Shown: positions 28,938-38,282 of the stretch, piece after piece
How the letters are laid out: each line of letters opens with the position of its first letter
How positions within the stretch are numbered: position 1 is the stretch's first letter
Origin: SG8-41 sp964521405
Lineage (GTDB): Bacteria > Pseudomonadota > Gammaproteobacteria > Burkholderiales > SG8-41
Assembly: GCA_964521405.1 (NCBI GenBank)
Contig: CAZFRR010000002.1
Location: 12,545-76,544, forward strand
Direction of reading: 5' to 3'
Length of the DNA: 64,000 nt
The notes under the pieces: generated by a model
Databases searched by the model: none
What the model saw: only the letters and a program-made list of their open reading frames with translations
Told to the model about the DNA's origin: nothing
Translations under genes and position numbers: made by a program

Positions 28938-29387
28938 TTATTCACCTTTCTCCTTGATAGAGCGCACCGTGCACATGATCTCGGATTCCGCCGCCAGGGT
29001 TTCACCCACCCATGCCTGAGCGGCGAATTTCCAGATGCCGCGGATATGGCGCTGAATTGAGACCTCCAGCCGCAGCGTATCTCCGGGCACCACCGGCCTC
29101 TTGAAGCGGGCGTTGTCGATCCCCACGAAAAAATACACGGAGCCGCCATCCGGCTTGGCCTGCTCGCTGTGGAAAGTCAGTATCGCCGCGGCTTGCGCCA
29201 TGGCTTCGATGATCAGCACGCCCGGCATGACCGGGTAGTTGGGAAAATGCCCCTGAAAGTAAGGCTCGTTGATGGTCACGTTCTTGAGAGCCACGATGGA
29301 CTTTCCCGGATCGCAGGAAAGCACGCGGTCGACCAGCAGGAAGGGATAGCGGTGAGGCAGGTACTTGAGAATCTCTTTGATATCCAT
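28938..29387 (-). CDS. fabZ: 3-hydroxyacyl-ACP dehydratase FabZ
   Basis: FabZ dehydrates 3-hydroxyacyl-ACP in fatty acid elongation and competes with LpxA/LpxD for 3-hydroxymyristoyl-ACP. The 149-residue hot-dog-fold protein has YLPHRYPFLLVDRV at residues 9-22, the active-site GHFPNYPVMPGVL with its histidine, and the downstream catalytic Glu in IEAMAQAA. ATG 29387 gives the standard MDIKEILKYLPHRYP start. A GTG three codons upstream (29396) overlaps the lpxD stop as GTGA and could provide coupling. Confidence 0.97.
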   Translation of the reverse strand: MDIKEILKYLPHRYPFLLVDRVLSCDPGKSIVALKNVTINEPYFQGHFPNYPVMPGVLIIEAMAQAAAILTFHSEQAKPDGGSVYFFVGIDNARFKRPVVPGDTLRLEVSIQRHIRGIWKFAAQAWVGETLAAESEIMCTVRSIKEKGE

Positions 29388-29392
29388 GCCGC

Positions 29393-30445
29393 TCACGACT
29401 TGCTCCTTTTCGGCTGTGCGCGTTTCTTTTCCAGGGCGCGCACGCGCTCCGCCAGCCTGGCCAGCTGGCGCAGCTGGACTGCGTTCCTGCGCCACTCCCC
29501 GTGGGGCCCGAACACGTAAGCCCCGGTATAGGTTCCCGGCTGATTGATGGACTTGGTCACCAAGGTGAAGGCGGAGATCTCGACATGGTCGGCTATCGTC
29601 ACGTGACCGACTATCCCCGCCCCACCGCCGATCCGGCAATAGCGGCCGATCCTCGCGCTGCCCGCCACGCCGGTGCAGCCTGCGATCGCCGTGTGGGCGC
29701 CGACATGAACGTTATGACCGATTTGTATCTGGTTATCGAGCTTGACGCCCTCCTCGATCACCGTGTCATCGAGCGCGCCGCGGTCCACCGTGGTGTTGGC
29801 GCCGATCTCCACGTCGTCTCCGATCACGACGCCCCCGATTTGCGGCACCTTGAGCCAGCGCCCCTCGTGCATCGCGATGCCGAAGCCGTCAGCGCCGATC
29901 ACCACGCCGGAATGCAGCGTCACCCGCTCGCCGATCAGGCAGCCGTGGTAGATGGTGACGTTGGGATACAGCCTGGAACCAGCCCCGAGTGTCACGCCCT
30001 CTCCTAGTTGGCAACCCGCGCCGATGATGCAATCAGCGCCTATTCTCACGTTGCGCGCAACGACCGCGCAAGGCCCGATTTCAGCATCTCCCGGGACGGT
30101 CGCCGAACTGTCGATGACGGCGCTCGCGTGCACGCCGGGCGCCGCCGGTGGCGCCGGATTGAACAAAGCTGAAACCCGCGCAAAATAAGCGTACGGGTTG
30201 GCGCAAACGATGCGCGGCAGCGGTGTCGCGTCTCGCGCCGCTTCGCCCAGGATTACGGCGCCCGCGCGCGTGGTCTTCAGTTGCGGGAGGTAACGCTCGT
30301 TGGCGAGGAATGCGATGCTGTCCGCGGCGGCGCTCTCCAGCGTGGCCACCTGGCGCACCTCGACCCCGGCATTGCCGGTGACTTGTCCACCGAAGCGCTC
30401 CGCAAGTTCGCGCAGGCTGTAGGATTTACGCTTGCTGCGTGTCAT
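29393..30445 (-). CDS. lpxD: UDP-3-O-acylglucosamine N-acyltransferase
   Basis: LpxD adds the N-linked 3-hydroxyacyl chain in lipid A synthesis. The 350-residue protein has the N-terminal uridine-binding domain (SYSLRELAERFGGQV; AFLANERYLPQL), a hexapeptide left-handed helix with GADGFGIAMHEGRWLKVPQ, and the catalytic-histidine segment DNQIQIGHNVHVGAHTAIAG. The tail is basic and longer than in E. coli (ALEKKRAQPKRSKS). ATG 30445 is chosen because it starts directly before the conserved domain; the frame continues open upstream without family likeness. Confidence 0.96.
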   Translation of the reverse strand: MTRSKRKSYSLRELAERFGGQVTGNAGVEVRQVATLESAAADSIAFLANERYLPQLKTTRAGAVILGEAARDATPLPRIVCANPYAYFARVSALFNPAPPAAPGVHASAVIDSSATVPGDAEIGPCAVVARNVRIGADCIIGAGCQLGEGVTLGAGSRLYPNVTIYHGCLIGERVTLHSGVVIGADGFGIAMHEGRWLKVPQIGGVVIGDDVEIGANTTVDRGALDDTVIEEGVKLDNQIQIGHNVHVGAHTAIAGCTGVAGSARIGRYCRIGGGAGIVGHVTIADHVEISAFTLVTKSINQPGTYTGAYVFGPHGEWRRNAVQLRQLARLAERVRALEKKRAQPKRSKS

Positions 30446-30515
30446 GACCGAAAAACGGGAAACACCGTGAACCGCACCCGAGGCCGAGCGGGATGGCCGC
30501 ATCGTCGAATGCCGC

Positions 30516-31025
30516 CTACTTGCCTTCGGCAAGCGCCTTCAACACTCTCTCCGTGACATCAAGGCGCGGGTTGCGGTAGACCGCATCCTGCAGGATCAGG
30601 TCGAATTTCTCGGCTTCGGCGATCTGCTTGATAACGCGATTGGCGCGCTCGAGCAGCGCTGATATTTCCTGGTTGCGCCGCAGGCTGAGGTCTTCGCGGT
30701 ATTCGCGCTGCATGCGCTGGAATTCGACGCCCTGCCGCGCGAGATCCTGCTCCCGCGAACGGCGTTCCCCCTCGCTCAGGGTTACCGTTTCTTTCTCCAG
30801 CTGGGCCTGCAGCGACTTCAGCTGGGCTTCGCGGCGCTGCAGCTCCTGCGCGCGTGGCGCAAACTCCTTCTCGAGCTGCTTGCTGGCGCGCTCCGCCGGC
30901 GCCGATTCGCGATGAATGCGCTCCACGTCCACGTAGCCGATCTTGAGGTCGGCCGCCTGGGCCTGGGCCGCAATGGCGGTCAGCGCCAGTATCAGGGTGG
31001 CCAATATCGCGTAACGATGCTTCAA
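30516..31025 (-). CDS. skp: Periplasmic chaperone Skp/OmpH
   Basis: Skp is a trimeric periplasmic chaperone that delivers unfolded outer-membrane proteins to the Bam complex. The 169-residue product has a signal peptide (cleavage near AQAQAAD, residue 25), the short conserved DLKIGYVDVERI, and a long charged coiled coil (about 45-140). The start is TTG at 31025, decided by AAGGAG exactly six bases upstream. An ATG closer to that site is out of frame and reads ATG TCT TGA. The position between bamA and lpxD is conserved. Confidence 0.94.
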   Translation of the reverse strand: MKHRYAILATLILALTAIAAQAQAADLKIGYVDVERIHRESAPAERASKQLEKEFAPRAQELQRREAQLKSLQAQLEKETVTLSEGERRSREQDLARQGVEFQRMQREYREDLSLRRNQEISALLERANRVIKQIAEAEKFDLILQDAVYRNPRLDVTERVLKALAEGK

Positions 31026-31092
31026 GACATTCTCCTTGCGGTGGGCTTGCCCTCATCGACGGCAGTGGCGGCGGGGGCGATCCGTCGAGAGC

Positions 31093-33366
31093 TCAAAATA
31101 CTCCGCCTATAGTAAACTGAAAAGCCTGTATTTGGTCACCGATCATCTTGCGAAACGCGTTGGCATAGCTCACCTTGAGCGGGCCCAAAGGGGATATCCA
31201 CAGCAATCCCACGCCTGCCGAAACGCGGAATTCCTGCTTGATGATCTCGGGATCGTCTTTTATCAAGCCTGTGTCTATAAAAGCGCTCAATCTCACCGAC
31301 TTGTCGTTTCTCAGCCCCGGGGCGGGGAAGAGAAGCTCAACGTTGCCGACCACCTTCTGGTTGCCGCCCGTGGGGTCCCCGTTGATGTCCTTGGGACCTA
31401 TAGTATAAGACTTGAAGCCACGCACGGAACTGACGCCTCCGGTATAGTAGTTCTTGAAGAACGGCAATGGCTTGTCGTCGTAGCCGTCGCCATACCCGAT
31501 CTCACCGTTCAACATCAATGTGAAATCGCGCGTCAGCGGGAAGTAACGTTGATATTGCGTGGTCAGCTTGTAATAGTGCAGGTCGCCGCCCGGCAGCCCG
31601 ACCTCGGCGTTCGCCTTGATCATCGTCCCCTTGGTGGGATAGAGCAGGCTGTCGCGCCCGTCCCGGTACCAGCCGGCAGTGACGAACAAATTGCTGTTTT
31701 CGGGTCCGAAAACCGCCACGTAATTCTTGATGCGAAACGGGCTGTCGGCAAAGGTCGTTATGTCGGTGTTGTCCCACCCCACCCCGTACTGGATGGTATC
31801 GATCTCGGTTATCGGGACGCCCAGGCGCAGCACGGCGCCCATGGTATCGGTCGCGTATTGACCCAGGTTGTTGTCCGAGGGGGTCAGGTTGCGGTAATAG
31901 AGGTCGAATCCCTGGCTCATGCCGTCCACGGTGAAATACGGGTTGGTGTAGGACAGGGCGTAGACCGTGTTGATCTTGCTGGTGTTGAACGTGGCTGACA
32001 GGTGCTTGCCGCTGCCGAAGATATTGTTCTGCGATATCGAGCCTGAAAACATCAGCCCGTCGCCGCTGCCGAAGCCGGCCCCGAACATGACGATCCCCGT
32101 GGGTTTTTCCACGACCGCAACGTTGACATCCACCTGGTCGGTCGCGCCGGTCACGGCCGGTGTCTCGATATTCACCTCGGTGAAGTAGCCGAGCCGGTCG
32201 ATGCGTTGCCTGGACTGGGTGACTTTCTCAGCCGAAAGCCAGGCGCCTTCCAGTTGTCGCATCTCGCGACGCACCACTTCATCGCGCGAGCGATTGTTGC
32301 CGGTCACGTTGACACGGCGCACGTAGACGCGGCGGCCGGGATCGATGAAGAAGGTGAAGGAAGCCTGCTGCTTTTCCTTGTTGATTTCCGGCACCGCGTT
32401 GACGTTGGCAAAGGCGTAGCCGTCGTTGCCCAGGCGATCGGAGATGAGCTTGGTCGACTCGGTGAGACGCTCGCGCGAGAACACGTCGCCCGGCTGGATC
32501 CGGATCAGCTTGCGCACCTCCGCTTCGGGAATCAGCGGCTCCCCCCCCACCTTGACCTCCGACACCGTGTATTTCTGGCCCTCGGTAATGCTGATCGTGA
32601 TGTAAATGTCCTGCTTGTCGGGCGTGATCGAAACCTGGGTCGAGTCGATGCTGAACTCGAGATACCCCCGGTTCTGGTAGTACGAGCGCAGCGTTTCCAG
32701 GTCGGCGGAGAGTTTCTGCCTCGAATACTGGTCGTCCTTGCTGAACCAGGTGAGAAGCCCCGGTGTGCGCAGCACGAACTGACTCAAGAGCTCGCTTTCG
32801 CGGAAGATCTTGGCACCGATGATGCCGATCTGGCGGATCTTGGCGACCTGTCCCTCTTCGACATTGAAATTGAGCGAGACGCGATTGCGCTCGAGAGGAG
32901 TCACCGTCGTGCTGGCGCTGGCCGCATAATAGCCGCGGCTCAGGTACTGGCGCTTCAACTCCTGTTCGGCGCGTTCGAGCAGCCCGCGGTCGAAGATGCG
33001 GCCTTCCGCGAGCCCGATCTGGCGCATGCCCGCGGCCAGCTGCTCCTTGTTGAATTCATGGATGCCGGTGAAGTCGATCTGGGCGATCGAAGGCCGTTCC
33101 TGCACCACCACTACCAGCACCTCGCCGTCGCGCTCCAGGCTGACATCGCGGAAAAATCCGGTCGAGAACAGCGCCCGTATCGCGTCGGACGCTTTCTCGT
33201 CCGTCAGGGTGTCGCCGACTTTCACCGGAAGGTAGCTGAAAACCGTGCCCGCCTCCGTACGCTGTATGCCTTCTACGCGAATGTCCCGGATGACGAAGGG
33301 TTCAATGGCTTGGGCCGCCGACGCAGAGAATGCGAGCAGCAACCAGACGGCGCGAAACCAACGCAT
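31093..33366 (-). CDS. bamA: Outer membrane protein assembly factor BamA
   Basis: BamA is the core of the machine that folds beta-barrel proteins into the outer membrane. The 757-residue product has a signal peptide (ending near ASAAQA, residue 20), five POTRA domains (about 24-420; the first starts FVIRDIRVEGIQRTEAGTVF) and a 16-strand barrel. Loop 6 carries the VRGF motif in GGVSSVRGFKSY, and the chain ends with a phenylalanine (FTIGGVF). It lies four bases after rseP and 67 bases before skp, a conserved order. Confidence 0.98.
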   Translation of the reverse strand: MRWFRAVWLLLAFSASAAQAIEPFVIRDIRVEGIQRTEAGTVFSYLPVKVGDTLTDEKASDAIRALFSTGFFRDVSLERDGEVLVVVVQERPSIAQIDFTGIHEFNKEQLAAGMRQIGLAEGRIFDRGLLERAEQELKRQYLSRGYYAASASTTVTPLERNRVSLNFNVEEGQVAKIRQIGIIGAKIFRESELLSQFVLRTPGLLTWFSKDDQYSRQKLSADLETLRSYYQNRGYLEFSIDSTQVSITPDKQDIYITISITEGQKYTVSEVKVGGEPLIPEAEVRKLIRIQPGDVFSRERLTESTKLISDRLGNDGYAFANVNAVPEINKEKQQASFTFFIDPGRRVYVRRVNVTGNNRSRDEVVRREMRQLEGAWLSAEKVTQSRQRIDRLGYFTEVNIETPAVTGATDQVDVNVAVVEKPTGIVMFGAGFGSGDGLMFSGSISQNNIFGSGKHLSATFNTSKINTVYALSYTNPYFTVDGMSQGFDLYYRNLTPSDNNLGQYATDTMGAVLRLGVPITEIDTIQYGVGWDNTDITTFADSPFRIKNYVAVFGPENSNLFVTAGWYRDGRDSLLYPTKGTMIKANAEVGLPGGDLHYYKLTTQYQRYFPLTRDFTLMLNGEIGYGDGYDDKPLPFFKNYYTGGVSSVRGFKSYTIGPKDINGDPTGGNQKVVGNVELLFPAPGLRNDKSVRLSAFIDTGLIKDDPEIIKQEFRVSAGVGLLWISPLGPLKVSYANAFRKMIGDQIQAFQFTIGGVF

Positions 33367-33370
33367 GTGT

Positions 33371-34741
33371 TCAGCCGCTTACCAGAAGGCGCGTTATATC
33401 GTTATAGAGGGCGAATGCCATCAGGATGAACAGCAGCGCCATGCCAGCATGCTGCCCGATCTCCATGACCCGCTCTGAGATCGGACGACCTTTAAAAATT
33501 TCGATCGTATAATACATCAAATGCCCGCCATCCAGTAACGGGATCGGCAGCAGATTCAGCACGCCGAGGCTGATGCTGATCAACGCCATGAACAGCAGGT
33601 ACGACGCGACCCCGCTCTGCGCGGACTGCCCTGCGTAATCGGCAATGGTGATCGGGCCGGAGAGGTTCTTGAGCGATACTTCGCCCGTTATCATCTTGCC
33701 GAGCATCTTCAAGCTGAATACCGAGGTGTCCCAGGTCTTGCCGAACGCTTTGAGGAGGCTTTCCCACGGACCGTAGCGCACCTCGACGATCATGCCGGAG
33801 AGCGCCGAGCGGTCCACCAGCGGCGCAGCCCCGATCCGGCCGATCTTCTGCCCGTTCTCGAGCACGACATCGGGCGTTACCTGGACCGCGGGTTGCAGCA
33901 CTCCGTTGCGCCTCACCTCGATCACCAACGGCACGCCGGGCTGGCTGCGCACGGTCGTGACCACTTCATCCCAGAACCCGATGCGCCGGTTGCCGATCGC
34001 GACGATCTCGTCGCCTGCCTGAAAGCCGGCGCGCCGGGCTACCCCGCCGCTCGTCAGCTCGCCAATCACCGGTTTCAACTTGAGCGGCAGGCGAGTCAAG
34101 CCCAGCGTGCGCAGGAAATCGCTGTCGAGGTCCGCCGCCGTCAGTCCGGACAGATCCAGCTTTCGCCACTCGATATTGCCAGCCGTGCCGCGCACCTCGA
34201 CCGTGACCGCGGACTTCTCAACGCCACGCTTCAGCAGTATCCAGCGCGCATCCTGCCAGGTTGCAACCGCCTCCTCCCCGATTCTCACCAGGGTATCGCC
34301 CGCGGCAAATCCGGCTGCCCGGGCCACCGTGGCCGGCGGTGGCTCGCCAATCACCGGCTTGATGCCGGGAACGCCGTGCATGAAAAGCCCCCAGTAGAGG
34401 GCTATCGCCAGCAGAAAGTTGGCTGCCGGACCCGCGACCACGATGGCGATGCGGCGCCAGACCGATTGACGATTGAATGCGCGCGGCAGGTCCTCGCGTG
34501 CCACCGCCCCCTCGCGCTCGTCCAGCATCTTGACGTAACCGCCGAGCGGGAAAGCGGCAATCACCCACTCGGTCGCATCGCGGCCGAGCTTGACTGCCCA
34601 CAGCGGCCTGCCAAATCCGATCGAGAAGCGCAGCACTTTCACGCCGCAGGTGTGCGCGACGATGTAGTGACCGAATTCATGCACCACGATCAGGCAGCCC
34701 AAGGCCGCCACAAAAGCAACGATGGTGATCAACAGCGTCAT
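33371..34741 (-). CDS. rseP: Site-2 intramembrane protease RseP
   Basis: RseP cuts RseA within the membrane after site-1 cleavage, releasing sigma-E, and also removes leftover signal peptides. The 456-residue protein has the zinc-binding HEFGH at residues 21-25 in the first membrane segment, two PDZ domains (about 115-200 and 205-290), and the C-terminal LNLLPIPLLDGGHLMYY motif that supplies the third metal ligand. It links this operon to the rpoE-rseA-rseB block at 7531-9639. Confidence 0.97.
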   Translation of the reverse strand: MTLLITIVAFVAALGCLIVVHEFGHYIVAHTCGVKVLRFSIGFGRPLWAVKLGRDATEWVIAAFPLGGYVKMLDEREGAVAREDLPRAFNRQSVWRRIAIVVAGPAANFLLAIALYWGLFMHGVPGIKPVIGEPPPATVARAAGFAAGDTLVRIGEEAVATWQDARWILLKRGVEKSAVTVEVRGTAGNIEWRKLDLSGLTAADLDSDFLRTLGLTRLPLKLKPVIGELTSGGVARRAGFQAGDEIVAIGNRRIGFWDEVVTTVRSQPGVPLVIEVRRNGVLQPAVQVTPDVVLENGQKIGRIGAAPLVDRSALSGMIVEVRYGPWESLLKAFGKTWDTSVFSLKMLGKMITGEVSLKNLSGPITIADYAGQSAQSGVASYLLFMALISISLGVLNLLPIPLLDGGHLMYYTIEIFKGRPISERVMEIGQHAGMALLFILMAFALYNDITRLLVSG

Positions 34742-34778
34742 GGTCCGGGCGTCTCTTTTAATGTGACAGGCAGGTGGT

Positions 34779-36005
34779 TCAGGGACCCGCAGCCCGGCGC
34801 ATCGCCGTCATGGCGCCAGCGGGAGGCGCCGCGCGCAGCCAGTTCTCCGCTTTCTCGCGCCCCTGGCGATCAGCGGCGAGCACATCTTCAAGACCCGACA
34901 CCGGCCCGAGGGGAACTTCGGCCAGAACCGCCTCGATCAATGCCGGGATCCGGGAAAATCCAAGCGCACCCGCGAGAAAGCTGGCAACCGCCACCTCGTT
35001 GGCGGCGTTGAGCACGGTGGGCGCGGTACCACCCGCTGCGAGGGCCTCGTAGGCGAGCCGCAAGCAGGGGAAACGCCGGGGATCCGGGCGCTCGAAATGA
35101 AGCGCTCCGACACGCACCAGATCGAGATATTCGACGCCCGCGGTAATTCGCTCCGGAAAACCCAGTGCAAAAGCAATGGGCGTTCGCATGTCGGGGTTGC
35201 CGAGTTGAGCCATCACCGAGCCATCGATGTATTCAACCAGTGAATGCACCACGCTTTCGGGATGGATCACGACGTCGATCTGCTCGGGGCCCACATCGAA
35301 CAGCCAGCGGGCCTCGATCACTTCCAGCCCCTTGTTCATCATCGTCGCCGAGTCCACCGAGATCTTGCGACCCATTTCCCAGTTGGGATGAGCGCAGGCT
35401 TCATCGGGCGTCACCTTTTCCAGCTGGCGCAGCGTGGCGGAGCGAAACGGCCCGCCGGACGCCGTCAGCAGTATGCGCCGCACGCCGGCTGCGGCGGGCG
35501 CCGCGTAACCGCGCGGCAACGCCTGGAATATCGCATTGTGCTCGCTGTCGATTGGCAGCAGCATCGCGCCGCTCGCCCGCACGGCATCCATCAACACGGC
35601 GCCCGCGGTGACCAGGGACTCCTTGTTTGCCAGCAGGATTTTCTTGCCGGCCCGCGCCGCCGCCAGCGTCGGTCGCAGCCCGGCGATCCCCACGATCGCC
35701 GCCATGACCGTGTCAATCTGGGGCAGGCTCGCCACCGCTTCGAGCGCTGCCACGCCTTGTCGCACCTCGCAATCGAGGCCCGCCTGCAACAGCTTTTGCC
35801 GCAGATCCGCCGCCGCCGCGGCTTCCAGCACGACAGCCATGCGCGGCTGGAATTCGAGGCATTGCTGAAAGAGCGTTTCCGTGTTGTTGCGGGCGGTCAG
35901 CGCCACCACCTCGAACTTGTCGCGATGTCGTGCCACGACGTCGAGCGTATTGACCCCCACGCTGCCGGTGGAGCCCAGTATGGTAAGGCGCTGTTTATCC
36001 GCCAT
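34779..36005 (-). CDS. dxr: 1-deoxy-D-xylulose 5-phosphate reductoisomerase
   Basis: Dxr converts DXP to 2-C-methylerythritol 4-phosphate with NADPH, the committed step of non-mevalonate isoprenoid synthesis. The 408-residue product shows the nucleotide-binding GSTGSVGVNTLDV (residues 11-23), LANKESLVTAG, PIDSEHNAIFQ with metal ligands, ASGGPFR, HPNWEMGRKISVDSATMMNKGLE (split over residues about 215-240) and HPESVVHS. Its isoprenoid output feeds UppS, encoded in the same operon. The gene ends 38 bases before rseP. Confidence 0.97.
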   Translation of the reverse strand: MADKQRLTILGSTGSVGVNTLDVVARHRDKFEVVALTARNNTETLFQQCLEFQPRMAVVLEAAAAADLRQKLLQAGLDCEVRQGVAALEAVASLPQIDTVMAAIVGIAGLRPTLAAARAGKKILLANKESLVTAGAVLMDAVRASGAMLLPIDSEHNAIFQALPRGYAAPAAAGVRRILLTASGGPFRSATLRQLEKVTPDEACAHPNWEMGRKISVDSATMMNKGLEVIEARWLFDVGPEQIDVVIHPESVVHSLVEYIDGSVMAQLGNPDMRTPIAFALGFPERITAGVEYLDLVRVGALHFERPDPRRFPCLRLAYEALAAGGTAPTVLNAANEVAVASFLAGALGFSRIPALIEAVLAEVPLGPVSGLEDVLAADRQGREKAENWLRAAPPAGAMTAMRRAAGP

Positions 36006-36014
36006 CGGTGATGA

Positions 36015-36833
36015 CTAGCCTGCGTAGGGCATCAGGACGGCGGCCATGGGCAGGGCTGCGGTCAGGCTGTCGATCCGGTCGAGGACGCCGCCATGTCCAG
36101 GCAGCAGCGTGCCGCTGTCCTTGGCACCCGCCTGGCGCTTGACAGCCGATTCAAACAAATCTCCCACCACGCTCAGCACCGCCACACCTGCGAATAAAAT
36201 CGCCCCGCCGTAGCCGTTCCACCAGCCCCACTCCGGCGCCACGCGGGACAGGACGAAATAATACACCGCCACCGCCACCGCAGCGCCCGCCACGCCCTCC
36301 CAGGTCTTGCCCGGACTGATGGCGGGCGCCAGTTTGTGCCTGCCCCATGCCCGCCCGCTCAGATAGGCCGCGGTGTCGGCCAGCCATATGATCATCAGGA
36401 CGGCGAGCAACCGGCCGGGGCTCGCCTGCAGCCGCGCGAGAGCCAGCCAGGCGGGCACCAGCACGATCAGGCCCGCGCATCCCAGGACGAAAATCGACTT
36501 CACGTGCCTGAAGCGAGCCAGCCACGGCACGACCATGAGCAGCCAGAATACGCAGGCGGCGCCGTAGATCCCGGTCTCCGCGGGGGACAGGCGGCCGGCC
36601 TCGGCAGGATGGCTTGCGACCAGCAGCCAGGCCGCGGCGGCGGCGGCGAACACGAGTCCGGAAAATATCCAGCGGTGAACCCCCTGCATCCCCGCCAGAG
36701 CAGCCCATTCGCGGCTGGCAATCAGCAACACTGGCACTAACAGCGCAGCCCACCACGCGTTGGGCAGATACAGAAGGGCCGAGATGCACGCGGCAAGCAG
36801 GACGACTGCCGTGGCAAGTCGCGCGATAAACAT
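36015..36833 (-). CDS. cdsA: Phosphatidate cytidylyltransferase
   Basis: CdsA makes CDP-diacylglycerol from phosphatidate and CTP, the branch point of phospholipid synthesis. The 272-residue integral membrane protein has about eight hydrophobic segments. It carries the C-terminal family signature ESAVKRQAGAKDSGTLLPGH, continuing GGVLDRIDS, with the catalytic KD and DR pairs. ATG 36833 starts 35 bases after the uppS stop; the open frame upstream is a uppS shadow. uppS-cdsA-dxr-rseP is the common proteobacterial order. Confidence 0.96.
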   Translation of the reverse strand: MFIARLATAVVLLAACISALLYLPNAWWAALLVPVLLIASREWAALAGMQGVHRWIFSGLVFAAAAAAWLLVASHPAEAGRLSPAETGIYGAACVFWLLMVVPWLARFRHVKSIFVLGCAGLIVLVPAWLALARLQASPGRLLAVLMIIWLADTAAYLSGRAWGRHKLAPAISPGKTWEGVAGAAVAVAVYYFVLSRVAPEWGWWNGYGGAILFAGVAVLSVVGDLFESAVKRQAGAKDSGTLLPGHGGVLDRIDSLTAALPMAAVLMPYAG

Positions 36834-36868
36834 GGCAGGTAAGCCCGCGACAGCCGCGGCGCGCCCGG

Positions 36869-37666
36869 TTAACTGGTTGAGCGAGCGCCGCCGAGGCTCA
36901 CCGCAGCCACGGCGGCATCGTCCGGAAGCTGCTCGCTGGTGCGCCCGAAGCGGCGTTCGCGCTGCTGATAGGAAACGAAGGCCCGGTCGAGCGCGGCCGC
37001 GTCGAAATCCGGCCACAGCGTCTCGGTGAAGTAGAGCTCGGTGTAGGCCAGCTGCCACATCAGGAAATTGCTGATCCGCTGCTCGCCCCCGGTCCGGATG
37101 AAGAGGTCGGGCTCGGGGGCAAAGCCCATCGCGAAATGCTGCGCCAGGTCGCGCTCGCTGAAACCGGAAGCGAGCTCGGGACGATCGCGCAACATGCGGT
37201 TCACCGCCTGCACGACGTCCCATCGGCCGCCGTAGTTGGCTGCGATTGTCAGCGTCAACCGCTGGTTCCCGGCCGTTAGCGCCTCGGCCTCCCTCACCAG
37301 GCGCTGGAGCTTCGACTCGAAGCGCTCGAGGTCACCGATCACCCTGAAACGGATGCCGTTTTCGTGAAGCTTCTCGACTTCCTGCTCGAGAGCCATGACA
37401 AAGAGCTGCATCAGGAACGACACTTCATCCGCCGGCCGGCGCCAGTTTTCACTGCTGAACGCGAACAGCGTCAGGAATTCCACGCCGCGGTCGGCGCAGG
37501 CCCGCACGGTGTTGCGCACCGCGTCCACCCCGCGCCGGTGCCCCGCCACCCGCGGCAGATAGCGCTGCTTGGCCCAGCGCCCGTTGCCATCCATGATGAT
37601 GGCGACGTGGCGCGGGATGCGGCGCGCGTCAGGGACCTCGAGCGTCGAGCTGGTGAAAGTCGTCAT
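36869..37666 (-). CDS. uppS: Undecaprenyl pyrophosphate synthase
   Basis: UppS extends farnesyl pyrophosphate with eight isopentenyl units in cis configuration to make the C55 carrier for cell-wall and O-antigen synthesis. The 265-residue protein has the catalytic HVAIIMDGNGRWAKQR (near residue 20), GHRRGVDAVR, LTLFAFSSENWRRP, and the C-terminal DLFIRTGGEQRISNFLMWQLAY. ATG 37666 is preferred. A TTG at 37702, overlapping the frr stop, would add 12 residues without family likeness. Confidence 0.96.
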   Translation of the reverse strand: MTTFTSSTLEVPDARRIPRHVAIIMDGNGRWAKQRYLPRVAGHRRGVDAVRNTVRACADRGVEFLTLFAFSSENWRRPADEVSFLMQLFVMALEQEVEKLHENGIRFRVIGDLERFESKLQRLVREAEALTAGNQRLTLTIAANYGGRWDVVQAVNRMLRDRPELASGFSERDLAQHFAMGFAPEPDLFIRTGGEQRISNFLMWQLAYTELYFTETLWPDFDAAALDRAFVSYQQRERRFGRTSEQLPDDAAVAAVSLGGARSTS

Positions 37667-37698
37667 CCTGTTATTCGGCGGCACGCGATTCAGGACCT

Positions 37699-38256
37699 TC
37701 AAATGGCCAGCAAGTCGGTTTCCTTCTGCTGCAAGAGCTTGTCGATCTCCGCAATATGGCGGTCGGTGAGCTTCTGGACGTCATCCTGCGCGCGGCGCTC
37801 CTCGTCTTCAGCCGCCTTCTTCTGCTTCAACAGGTCCTTCAAGTGATTGTTGGCGTCGCGCCGGACGTTGCGCACCGCCACGCGTGCGTTTTCGCCTTCG
37901 TGACGCACCACCTTGATCAGCTCCTTGCGCCGCTCCTCGGTCAACGCCGGCATCGGCACTCGTACCGTCTCCCCCATGCTCGACGGGTTCAACCCGAGGT
38001 CGGAATCCCGTATCGCCTTTTCGATCGCGGCCGACATTTTCTTGTCCCAGGGGCTGACCCCGATGGTCCGGGCATCGATGAGCGTCACGTTGCCAACCTG
38101 GGGAATCGGCGTCGGCGTGCCGTAGTAGTCCACCAGGATGTGATCGAGGATCCCCGCATGGGCCCGGCCGGTGCGGACCTTTCCCAGGTCGGCCTTCAGC
38201 GTCTCCAGGGTCTTCTTCATCTTCTGTTCAGCGGTCTTCTTGACGTCGGCAATCAT
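37699..38256 (-). CDS. frr: Ribosome recycling factor
   Basis: RRF splits post-termination ribosomes together with EF-G. The 185-residue product has the family pattern: MIADVKKTAEQKMKKTLE, LKADLGKVRTGRAHAGILD, VDYYGTPTPIPQVGNV, and the helical tail with RRDANNHLKDLLK and EDEERRAQDDVQKLTDRHI. It lies 26 bases after pyrH in the rpsB-tsf-pyrH-frr order shared by most proteobacteria. Confidence 0.98.
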   Translation of the reverse strand: MIADVKKTAEQKMKKTLETLKADLGKVRTGRAHAGILDHILVDYYGTPTPIPQVGNVTLIDARTIGVSPWDKKMSAAIEKAIRDSDLGLNPSSMGETVRVPMPALTEERRKELIKVVRHEGENARVAVRNVRRDANNHLKDLLKQKKAAEDEERRAQDDVQKLTDRHIAEIDKLLQQKETDLLAI

Positions 38257-38282
38257 GGCTCACCTCCCACGCGCGTCACCAG

